Shown: in pieces, positions 23,339 through 35,300 of the stretch | How positions within the stretch are numbered: the first letter of the stretch is position 1 | Layout: every line of letters begins with the position of its first letter | From: Cheilinus undulatus | Taxonomy: Eukaryota; Chordata; Actinopteri; Labriformes; Labridae | Direction: 5' to 3' | DNA: 64,000 bases | Assembly: GCF_018320785.1 (NCBI RefSeq) | Contig: NC_054877.1 | Location: 23,852,329-23,916,328 of the forward strand | Position numbers and translations under genes: made by a program | The notes under the pieces: generated by a model | The model's input: only the letters and a program-made list of their open reading frames with translations | What the model was told of the DNA's origin: nothing | Database searches by the model: none

Positions 23339-26300
23339 TGCTCCCTCTCATCCGGATTGTCTGTGAACAAACATCTGAGATCATTTCTGATAACTGCCTT
23401 TTATTGAAAAACAGCGGAAAAATGTCTGCAAAGTATCTCAAAGCATAGTGATTAGGCAAGTCTATACCCTTTTATCTTACAGTTTTAAATTATCATAGAA
23501 GAATGCCTCTTTTTCAAGAGTGTCCTGGCCAAGGCAAGCAGCAAATGCTGAATCTGCAGCAGGTGTAAAATACCACAAGCAGAAGCAAGTTGTCAAACAT
23601 AATAACATGAGGTAATTTAACATTACTTGATAGTTGGATAGTAGAAATGATCAAAATCACGAAAAGCTCGAGTCCAAAGAGTCATGAAACATGTCTGAGA
23701 AATGTAATCCATACTGCTGACACTAAAGCAACAGTAAAATCCTCAGCTCCTCTTCATCTTCCAAGTTAAAACCATCAAAACAACTATATTTTACCATAGA
23801 CTTTACACCGACTAGGAGTAGGTGTAAGATTTAGGTTTTAACTTAATCTCACGGTGAAACTACCGCTACACCTTAAATGTGAGTAAAAAATTAACTCTGC
23901 CATAATAAGAACTTACATTCAAACTACACTACATTTGAATTTGCATATTACTGGTGCACATGTAGGAGATCTCTATAACAAATTCACAAGACAAGGTTTC
24001 CTGTAAAAAGGAAAGAGATCCTGGTTCACCAGAACTACACTGCTGCGAAGAGAACCCGATCTATTTACTAAACATACAGTATGTACTCAACATTGTCTTC
24101 TGCCATGTTCACATAAGCCTGAATCTGATTTTTTTTTTTTTTTGGTCCAATGTGACTCTGATCTGTTTTTTTTAATGACAGTTTGAACAGCAACTGTCAT
24201 AAGGAATCTGATCTTACAGATTAGATTTAGGTCATGCACATACTGCATATGGATCCAGATCAGATATATGTTGAATCTTTTGCAAAGCAACCTCAGTTTG
24301 AACTGTTAGGCCTGAATGCATGCAACTTCGATGACACTCTTCACTGCTGCTTCTGATGTGTAAAGCAAAACTAATACATGTTTATTTTAAATGAAAACTA
24401 ATAACCATAAAGTGTTTGTCAGTCTCCCCTCTCACCATAAGACTGCAAATTGCACTTGAGCTCTTTCTTTTAATATTGTACCAATTATAACCTGCTCCAG
24501 AGAGAGTCAGCAGTCCAGCATGGTAACCATGTGTAAACATGCTGAACTCCTACCACGGTAATCTACTTTGGGAAAAAATGGACCAGTTTTGTAGTCCTGA
24601 AAAACCCTTAAAGGTACCTTAAGGCTGGCACTTTGTATCTCTGCAGGGTGTTGTAGATCATCATTTCAGACTATTATGAAATAATCTCTCTTCACACAGT
24701 AGTGTTTCTTTTTTGTTGTTCTTAAGAACATACAGGCTATTGAGGATTGTGACCAGTCCAACTTGAACTAATGATTTTATCAAAAAAAAAAAAAAAAAAA
24801 AAAAACTCATCACATCATGTGTCCCAAAAATGCAAAGTAATACTGAGATTTTCTCAGTGTACTATAATGGAAAAAAAATGGCACTATGTATTTCAAAGTT
24901 TTCTGCATCTAATTTTAAGCCACTGTAATGTGTTAAGTTGACTGCAAAATGGTGTGGAGGTGTGAAGTAAGAACAAATAGGTCATCAAAGGCCTCCATCA
25001 GGTTAAGAAAAGACAAATATATTGCCTTGATCCATTTTTTCCCCAAAAGCTTGTTTTTTGTTTTGCATTTTAACTTTACTGCATGAAACCAATACCATTA
25101 CAATTCCTCTCAAACTGCCAAAAATATGTTTATTGAAGGAAAGCTGCTTACTGCACTGTCACCATGCTGGCCTCCACCGCTGAATCAACATGTTCGTCAT
25201 CCCGAATGGCTGCCACAGAGGCCAGTCTGTCAGTTTCAGCCATGGGCTCACAGGAGCAAGCCCCAGCAACAGGCAGAGCTCTCGCTGCTGCTGCTGCTCC
25301 TCCAGCTTCTATGCCCTCCTGAGACGAGGGGTTAGATGTAAAGAAGGTGGAGGAGATCAGGGCAGTGCTGCGCAGGCGGTTAAGCTCCTCTTCCAAGTGT
25401 TTCTTCTCCTGCATGACACTTGCTCTGTCCTCAGAGAGAGTCTCTATGAGAGCTGCAGGGTAAAAACAAACAAGTAAAAAAACTACTTACAGACTTTAAG
25501 CTTCAAAGAATGGCTTTTTGAGAAACAGCATGCAAAAGAAAAGGATATTTGTTTATATAATATCAACTATATTGCTTTGGCACTCTGTGCGGCCAACATT
25601 GTTTATTCGACAAAACAACTACGAGGTTTTAGAAATTCATTTAAAAAAAACACAATTTACACCAACCCTCTTAACAAGACAAAGTTTGTGATTTTGTCAA
25701 ATGTTTGGCGATTTACTGCTCTCACCTTTGTCCTTCTCCTGCTGTTGGGTCACTTTCTGCAACTTCTCAGTGAGCTCACTGATAATCTGTTCCTTTTTCA
25801 GCTTCTCTCGGGTTAGAACAGTGTTGAAATTGGTCTACAGAGTAAAAGGAAATTAGAGTATTAATACTGAATCATGTAAACCAAAGCACAAATGATTTGA
25901 GGGGGAATTCTATCAGTGCAGATCAGCTTGCTGTCATTTGAGTTACAGCTGCTGTTTTGGTTAGTCCAGTGAGCTGTCATCTGTAAGATTTTTCTCTCAT
26001 ATGCCCCTCTTTTCTTATCTATTTTAAAACTTATAAAACCCAGTTACAATTTACAAAAGCAACAGGTAAATTTGAAGGCTCAGTTGTTATTCAACAAAAC
26101 AGCAAGTGTCTTAATTGTGTCAAATTTTACAGAAAAGGTCTTGTTAGACCAAATAAGGAAGATATAAAGGAAGATACGAAAAAATATCTTCGGGGGCACA
26201 AATATCCCCCTTGAACTGCCAATATGTTAGCCCCATTTGTCAGTAACTACTTACAGTAATAACAACATGATTCTCATGCTGTTTTAACTGTTGAGCTGTT

Positions 26301-29300
26301 TTACAATGTATGGTATGACTCAGTTTAAGGTTGACAGGGAAGTGCTTGACTTTAATCAGGGAACATTCACACAAAATGACCTGAAATCAGCTTGAAGTTT
26401 TAAGAAATTGAATAACATAATGAAATGCCTTTTGAATATTTTGTTCTACTGTAATTACAAAAGGGACACATCAAGTATTACTACCTTTTGAAACAAATAC
26501 CTGTATCTGTTAAACTTACTTAACGTTAGCCAATTGATTGTTAAATGTGTTGCAAATAAATAAAATAAATCAGGACAATGTTCAAGCATTAGACACAGTA
26601 CTTGCCCCCCCGCCCCCGCTTCATAACCAGGCCAAACAAACAAACCTGTTGCTCTGCGATTAGTGACGTCTTGAGGTTCTGTATCTCCTCATTCTTCTTC
26701 TTCTCCAGGAGCTCTATCTGAGACTGCAGGGAGGCCCTCTCCTGCTGCAGACGCTCTTGCAGTGCTGAGTCTAGTGACAGAGGTGTTCCAGCATCTGCAT
26801 GGCCCTCAGCATGCAGCGGCAACCCTTCATCACTAAAAAAACAAACACTAACATTAATTCTGAGAACAAAATCAGACTATTTAAATGTACCAGCCCACAC
26901 AAGACAAAGAATGGTAAACAGTTTATTCCTAACAGCCAGCATAACTTATTATTTACTTATCTAACCGCAGACAGTGCCCTTTCAAATATTAGCAGATTAA
27001 ATCTGCATCGACGTGCAGGTTTTTCTACAGTCAAATATTTACCTTTTGAAAGATTGTCTCTCCTGAAGCTCATTCTCAAGTTGTCTAATTTTTTCTGACA
27101 GTCTCTTCTCCATCTCCTCTTTCTGCTGCTCTAACTCTCTAAAAGCATTTGATGATGCAACCTTAGAGGCCTCTTCTTTCTTCACAACTTTCTCAGCTGC
27201 TTGTCTCTCTCTGTCCTGCTCTAGTTTGTTTGAGAGCAAGTCATTTTCAGCCTGCAAATTACTGATAACAGTCCTCAACTCTTGCTCCAGTTCTTGGAAA
27301 CTCCTCTGCTGCTTTTCTTTTTCCTCGCCAAGAGCGGCCACATGCTGGTCGAACTCCTGCTTAAAACTTTGTTGCTGCTCAGCGTGGTTCCTCTTAGCGT
27401 CATGGACTTGCTGCTGCAGGGAGGAAAGCTCAGTACGCAATAAAATAGTCTCCTCCTCATGTCTTTCCACCAACTCTGAGATGCAGTGGTCCTTCTCAAT
27501 GCGCATGAGAGTCCTCAGCTCAGCCAGGTCAACTTCATACTCCTCATTCTTCACCTGAAGCTGTTTTCTAAGGTCCTCAAGCTCCTCACTGAGGACTTTG
27601 GTCTCAGACTCTACCTGGGACTTCAATGTTTCAGCCTGCTGTGTCTTAGCCTCCTCCAATAAGAGCTTCACTTCCTCTGTCTCTGACTCTTTCAGGGCTA
27701 GCTCCACCTCCAGCTTGCAGCGGAGTTCTGCAAGCTCTGTAATACGAGCCTCCATGTCTTTAATTTGGTTGTCTTTCTCCCGAAGTGCAGAGGCGTGATG
27801 ATCAGCTGCTTCACTTAACTTTGCACTATTTTCAGAAGCTAGATGTTCAAGAGCTTCCTGGTTGTTCTTGGTAAAAGTCTCCAGTTCTGCCTGGTGTTCC
27901 TGCTTCATTCTGTACTCAAGCTCCTTTAAGTGCAACTGCTCCGCAACCTCCAGTTCCTGCCTGATCTTCTGCTGGCTGCGTTCAATCTCAAAGTGCAGAT
28001 TTTCAAGCTGGCTGGTCAGAGAGTCTTTACAGGCTGAGAGTGTCTTGATCTCATTGGCTTGGTCGCTGATCATCTGGTCTAGCTCCTTGATCCGGTCAGT
28101 CTGTTTATTCTCTGTCTCAGCCCATCGCTCTTTTTCATGCTCCAGCTGAGTGAGTTCTTTCTCTTTGCGCTCCATCAGCCCCTCCAGCTCAAGCATTGCA
28201 CGCTGGACATCTCTGACAATGTTCTGGTTTACTTGGTTTTCTTCGGTTAGTGTTTGAACTTGCTTCTCTAGCTCTTGTTGAAGAGCAAGAAGTTCATTTT
28301 GATGCTTTTCTTTTAATTCTACTTCCTGCGTCAAGACAATCTTGTCCACAATGTTTCGCACGTCTGTGCTCATACTCCTCAGGACAAAGCCAAAGTCATG
28401 TTGTTCTTTTAACACCAGGACTCGTAAGTGACAGAGGTCATCCTTAACACTCCGTAAGTTTGAATGGGACTCCTCTGCAGCTGATCGGTACTTGTCAACC
28501 ACTTGTTTTAGGACAGCGATCCGTGAGTTCTCCCTCTCTAGTATTGTGGTGTCCTGCATACGCTTGTTGTCAATGGCATTGATGACTGAAGAGTACAGAG
28601 ACTCTACCATCATCTCAGGGCTGGTGGGGTCACTGATGGGGTTTGGAGAGGTCAGGTTCTCTTCAATCACAAACTCATTAACAGCAGACATGAAGTCAGA
28701 CTCAGGGCTCTCCGCCAGAGAATCCAAGTCCAGAGAGCCCTGCTGCATGACTGGGTCCATGTTTGGATGGCCAATTGTTTCAAAGTCAAATGTCTGTGCA
28801 TCGATGCTGTCTGGAGACAAGTCCTCCAGAGGAGCTGGGACGGGAACATTGATGGGCTGGCAGCTGGGTCCTTGAAGGCTGAGAGAGGAAGGGGTCTTAG
28901 AGGACATCTGTGTTGAGGTCCCAGGTATGCTCTCAGACTGTGGGGTCAACACAGTGGATCTTTGAGCGCTCTGACTGCAGGATAACTGCAAGGACAGGAA
29001 AGGGAAAGAAAAAATACTTAATTACATTAAAAATAAAAAAGCAAATTCATGAAGTAAAAGTCAATATTTCAGACTTGACCCTACTCAAAAAAATTCATCT
29101 TGTTATTGATGTTAGCATTACCCTTTGTTCGGTGAGCAGGTCAGTTATGGTTTGAGACATCTCGTCTATACTCTGTGCAGCTTGGACCAGCTGCTGCAGC
29201 GTCTCTACATGTCGATTTAAGGGCTCAAAGTCACACATTGTGGGTACCCTACAGTAAAATAAAGGGCATAAGATTAAAGACAGAAGGTTAAAAACAACAT

Positions 29301-32300
29301 TTAGAAATATTTTAAATAACAACAGTCTGAGTTTCACAGCGCAAGTTAAGGTATGCTGTAGCCAGGTTCAGAACCATAGGATACAGCTTCATAAAATTAA
29401 CTCATTTATTTTAACTGCTAGCAGCACTTCCTTTAAACAGACTGTAAATATGTCTTATTGATTGTTTTCTGCACTTTTGTCCTTCAACCTCCTCCCTTGA
29501 AATAAAAATGTGACACTCTTGGACATTCAAGTGTTACAACCTAAACCTTATATTGAGTTCTTTTTTCTTTTTCCTGATATCATGATAAAAACATGCTCAT
29601 AAAAGCAGACATTTTTGGCATGAAGCTAATATTCCAAAGGCAGCTGAATGTGTCCCACCAGATATATCTCATAATATGCCCTCAAAGCCCTTCATATTTT
29701 CTTCAGAATTAGGGCCTGTGTCCATACATAGCTGGCTTTTTTAGCCCTGGCAAAGCTTATTTTTTGATCCAAAACCAGTAAAAAGCAGTGTTCTGAGCAC
29801 TCAGTGCTCTGGGTGGAAAAGCGCCCTCAGCGTCAGCTGTTTTTGTTGCCACACTTAAAGCACTCTCAGTTGAAACTGTTCAACTTTTGGAACAGCACTG
29901 CACTCATCAATGTCACTTCTCCCTCACTTGCCAATCAAAATCAAGAAGGGGCAGGACTTCTGACAATCGTGGAAGAGAAACCGATCTGACTGGTCTTTCT
30001 TTGTCTTTTTTTTGAGGATAGATATCAGGTTTGCAGCTGCTGCCTGTGTCAGGATAGGGGTTTGTCACATTGTCTTCATCTCTCCTGTGTGATATTTCCT
30101 TGAAATACCAAAATATGAAGAACATAGAGCTTATTTAAAACAATGTTACAGATTCTATTGGGGAAAGAGGGATTCATTTTTTGTAACCTGCCAACAATAA
30201 GCGCTGGCAAGAAATGCTCTGGAATTGAGGTCCATGAATGCTGCCGGCACCAAAAAAGCCGGCTATGGACATGAAGCCTTACTTTTTAAGTAATTTTAAA
30301 AGCAATGAAATCCCCTCTTCCACATCCTCCTTGTACACACACCAAAAAAAACGTTGTATTTGGAAATTCATGAAATACAAAAGTTCAAGGGAATGTAGTG
30401 GTGTGACAGGATCTCGTGCCACAAGATCAAAACGTAACAGGATATCTCGTCAAGGTGAAAACCATCTCGCAAGATCAATATTGAACAGACACCAGGAATA
30501 GCAGCTCTCCTGACAGAAATCAATACCAAACTAGAGGTTAAAAAAGATCAAAAAGATGCCCTGAAAACTTTAAAATAGTTGGTTTGACAGCTAATGAAGA
30601 AACTGAGCTGATGACCCTTTCAGATCACTCCCCCGTGTGCGCTACTCGGGCCGCACATGATCCACAAATGCATATTAAGTTCACCATAACGGTGTGAAAT
30701 GATTAAATGCTGCCACTGGAGACCTGTGCAGTCTCCATGGGGAAAATATAGAATTTATCCAGTTTGTGTATGTGCATGGATTTGCTTATACTGTTGCTAT
30801 TTGTGACATTGAAACTTTGATTCAATTGCTGCTTTGTCATTTATCGTTCTCATCTCACGTCTGTCAGTCACACATTCATCAGCTGTTGGTTGTGCGTCTC
30901 ATCAAACAGAAGTTTAACATGTAGCGCAATGGGCCACTATAAACTGCAGTGGTTAACTTATCAAAACAAACTCTGTTTGAGCGCCATAGACTCCATTGTT
31001 AGCCCTAGTTTGACGTGCCTTGTTTGTTGTCTGACAGCAGGCAGAGTAGAGACACACTATCTCACCAACACACACACATTAACGTACACACTCATCTGTG
31101 TATCGTGTCCAACACTGTCAACGCTCTTATCAGAAAAAAAGACCACAAAACGATGAAATAATCCATTTCTGTAAATAACAGTAAACGTGTCACTGAAAGA
31201 AAGATTTCTTTTGAGTGTTTTAAATATGGATGAGAAATAGTTTCATTTTACTGATGCAGCTCTTTATATTTCAGTCTGTGTAAACAGTTAAGTACTACCA
31301 AAATAATAGAAATGCTTTTATTATGGTTGTAATTGTAGCAATGAGAGCATAGTGTAGAAAAATAAAGATGTGGTAGACTATTAAAATTAAAGGTTTGTTT
31401 TGAAGAGCATTAAAATGTACAGTTTGAGTCAGAGTAAAGCCGGGTTTACACTGTGCGATTTTCCTGTGATCCAGCCGCAAATTTAGAGTCACACGACTCA
31501 CTCTGAAGTTGGGCCGACTTTCAGTCATATCAGGCATCGTTTGTCGTGCTCTGTACACAGGGGTATGACGGCCGACCACAGCACGACCTTACGACCTGCT
31601 CTCGACTGGTCGGGGGGGATTTCTGGCATGTTTGATATTTTGGTCGTACAACTCCAGACGCTTCATAGTGAGAGTAGAAATAAGAGCAGAATAAACAACA
31701 TTGGGGGTTTGTTTTCCTTTTTAAACCATCAGACAACGTACTAAATTACCATGACAACGGCTGGGATCACTTTCTGACGCGACCCTTGTTATGATAAAAG
31801 ACATAAACGAGCAGGAAATATTTCTACCTGCGGACCTGCAGCTGACACAGAGGTGATGCTGTTTGTCTATTTGGGATAGAGAAAGATAGCAAGAGAGAGA
31901 GAGAGAGACAGAGAGAGAAAGCGGGAGAGATAGAGGGGACAGAGAGAGAGAATATGATTGGAAACACTTCACCCTCAGACCCTGAGACTTTTTAAAAAGG
32001 AAACTACACGGGTTTCTGTCACAGTCCTTCCTATTTCCATCGCACAGTATGAGCACACAACTCGTGAGCGATGGTCGTGCGTCAAAAACGATTCGGCCGT
32101 ACAGTATGAGATGACATTCTGCCACGACTGTCATATGGATAGGCTTGAAATCGCACACTGTCCACCCTGCTTTAGGGTGTCTGAATAGACCTGAATTACT
32201 TTGCAATTTTGGCTTTCAGCTGTATAAAGGACATATTTTCCACTCGTGTATTTTTTTCCAAAAAAGAAAGAAAAAAAAAAGTGTAAAATTTCATCTCTTT

Positions 32301-35300
32301 TCTCTCTCGTGAGCGTGAGATAAGAGTGTCGTCACACCCCTAATGGGATGGGTAGATAGGCAAGAAATTAGAGAAATTTGTAGTTATCTGTAGAGTTCAC
32401 TTATTGTAGTTGAGTTGCTGGCATAGCTGATATCTTTTAATATTTTTCCAGTCTTATGCCGGCCACTCACTAGATGATTTTTTAATCTGAAATGATTTTA
32501 AAAACGTGGGAGACCAAAGACTTCAGGACAATTTCCAAAGATTTTTCACCGTTTATACTCTGAACCCACACACTAGACGACTCAGCCAGATTGTCAGATC
32601 ACTGGAGACCCCACACCTGCTGACCTGCCTACCACCTCGCATGATCACGTGACTTCAGAAAAAAAACACGGACGTCTGTCGACACCGTCTTGCTGTCACT
32701 CCACAACAGGCTGTCCTGGCATGTGTTACAGGTGCAGCAAAAATCATAAAACAAGGAAAAGAGTCAGGACGAAATCCTGGCTGGAATTAAGGTACAGTTG
32801 TGTTTATGGTTGTGAGCGGTGAAAGTACGTATGGTCCATCTGGTGACACTACCCGGTGTGCTTGCTCTCATTGGTTGTTGTGGGTACTCTGTCAGCGACA
32901 CTACGACCTAGAATGGTAAATATCAAACAGGTTTGATATTTACGATTCAGGGTTTGGGAGGCTACTACGCGATTTGGAGCAGTAAATTAACTGTGTTGAC
33001 ACAACACACATGCAAACTACTCAGACAAATAGTTGTTTGCGACGAGGCTCCAGTCGCTACATGCCCCCACAATCATCAGGGGAGTCAAATCTTGCCTAAA
33101 ATCGGGCTTAAAATCCTGTAGTGTGTGGCCGGCCCTAGTGAGACAGAAAGACAGCTACAGCAATTGCCCATCAAGAGTTTGAAGTAAGCAAGGATCCTTT
33201 TTCTATCTTACAACTTAAGACATCTATCAGCAGCTTTATGCTCTTCCACATGGCTTTAAAGACCCTGTAAAGTGAAATCCGAATTTTTTTTACTAACACA
33301 GATATGTTAGAATTCGGTTGCTGTACACATGTGAAAACACTGAGATTTACATGCGAGTGAATTCTGTTTTTAGACTGCTAGAAAGTTTTTCACTTCTTTC
33401 CTGGCTGGGTTAAATTTGGGCTGGGCAAATATGTGAACTGTTACGAGCCCACAGTGGTACATGACCCTGCCCCTCTAACACTTCAAAATAAAATCACAGC
33501 GCAGCTCAGTACAGTCTGTTGTTAGCTAATGTCACTGTCTTATTGAAAGTTAACAGTCAGTTAAATGTTGTTTTTTTTGTTCATTGTGAGGTAAATTTGC
33601 CAAATCTATCAGCTACAGTGGCTTATGGATGTTTTCAAGCAGGGGTCTCAAACTCAATCACAGCAGGGGCCGGATTCTGAATTCAGGACTGACCTGAGGG
33701 CCTAACAGGGTCACCTTTTTATAAACTGTTAACCTTGTTTCACCAGTAATAGAATATGAAGAAAAAAAAAAACTTAGCACTGATGATAAACCATTTTGAC
33801 ATTTAAAAAGTTAAAAAGATAAGTTTAAAGGCTCACAATCTGAGAAAAGTACATTTATTATTTTAAAAAGGTCAAAACATGAAATTGAAAACATTTTTTT
33901 TTTTAAAGTTAGAAGTCAAAATCATGAGTTTAAAAGGTCAAAATATGAAATAAAATGTGTAATCATTAAATCAAATGTCAAAATATGATTCAAAACTAAA
34001 TTGTGAGTCTAAAAGGTCCAACTATGGGATTATGAAGTCGAAGTTTGGAGTTGAAAACATGAGGTCAAATACAAAATAATGGGTTAAAAGTTCAAAATAT
34101 CACTTAAAAACTAGAATTTTGAATCTTAAAGCTCAAAATATTATATAAGAAGTCAAAATTATGAGTTGATAACTCAAAGTATGAAATTAAAAGTCAAAAT
34201 CCAAAGTTTGAGTCCTAATTGTGAGATGCTAAATTGAAAATGTGACATTAAAATTAAAACACAAATTAATTTCTTTTTCCACAATCCTGACTTCTTATCT
34301 AAATATTTTTACTCCTTACCTTTTCAGATTTTGTGACTCAAAGATATCTTTAATCATCAAGGATAAGTTCACATTTTTATACTTGAGGAAGTCTGCTAAC
34401 CTCATACTGATGGGCCTCAGGGCGGCGCTACAGAGTACCTGGGCTCAAGAGCTCCAGAGCTCAGCGCTCATACATTCCCAAGGCCATCGCGGCTCGAAAT
34501 AAACAATTATAGGTTTGCGTCTCTCCCCTTGAACCTGTAGTTTCATCAGCACCTTACTCTGTGTCTCTGTTATGCATTATTATCTCTGTTTCCGTAAATT
34601 ATGCCGCTGTGCACTATCTGATTACTGGTAGGTGGTTTGTACTTGTATAGTTAAACTGTTGCCTCTAGATTTGTATTTGTCTTAATCTGTATTTGTATTT
34701 GTGCACTTTGTCTAGTGTGTATGTTTGGCTATGCTGCATCCAAATTGCCCCTCGGGGACAATAAAGACTTACAAACAAACAAACGAAATGTGAGATAATC
34801 TTGCGGGCTGGATTTTGCCACTGGGCCTTGAGGTTGACACCTGTGATTTAAAGAATCATAACAGAGATTTGAGCCAAAAAACAGACTTTGTCTCTTTTCT
34901 GACACAGGGCCAGGCAGCTGCATTCTGATCATCAGGTTAAAGGTACAATGTGTAAGATTTGGCTGCATTTCGCCGAACAGAAACGGTGTACATGGGATAT
35001 AATGTTTATATATCTATGTGAAGTATGTTAAAATAAGTGCACAATCATCCCCTTTAAACTTTGGTTTTCTTTTCACAAAATTAGAAAAAAGCTTTTTAAA
35101 TTTACATTACCGCGGGTCGCCCTCACGGAGGCTGACTTAACGAACCGTCATGTTGTCTACGGCAACGTTTTGGGGACAGAAAGAGCGAAACACGATTTTT
35201 AAATACGAACCTGCCCGCCGGTCCTGAAAGCTACCTGGAAGGCAGGTGGAGAAGAAGACTGACCTATAATCTATAAAAATAATGGTTACAAAAATGAATG

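Larger units (their letters stand above)
30396..32342. mobile_element. hAT-like non-autonomous element (outer), intron 11
   Basis: The ends form an inverted pair: TAGTGGTGTGACAGGATCTC on the left, and the complement of TAGGGGTGTGACGACACTC on the right. This GTGTGAC-type end is common in fish hAT elements. The flanking octamers 'agggaatg' and 'atgggatg' agree at 6 of 8 positions, as an eroded target duplication would. It contains the nested element at 31435-32174 and carries no transposase. Confidence 0.6.

Noticed and set aside
27226..28875. Plus-strand open frames of 66-127 residues opposite the long rb1cc1 exon
   Set aside because: They are antisense shadows of the E/K/Q/L-rich coiled-coil codons; they have no domains and no splice context.
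31721..32206. 161-residue minus-strand frame with Leu/Ser repeats
   Set aside because: The middle is a translated GA/CT microsatellite inside a MITE; not a gene.
33780..34260. CRISPR-like array of short spaced repeats
   Set aside because: The AAAGTCAAAAT repeats are degenerate, lack unique spacers of constant length and sit in a vertebrate intron inside a MITE.
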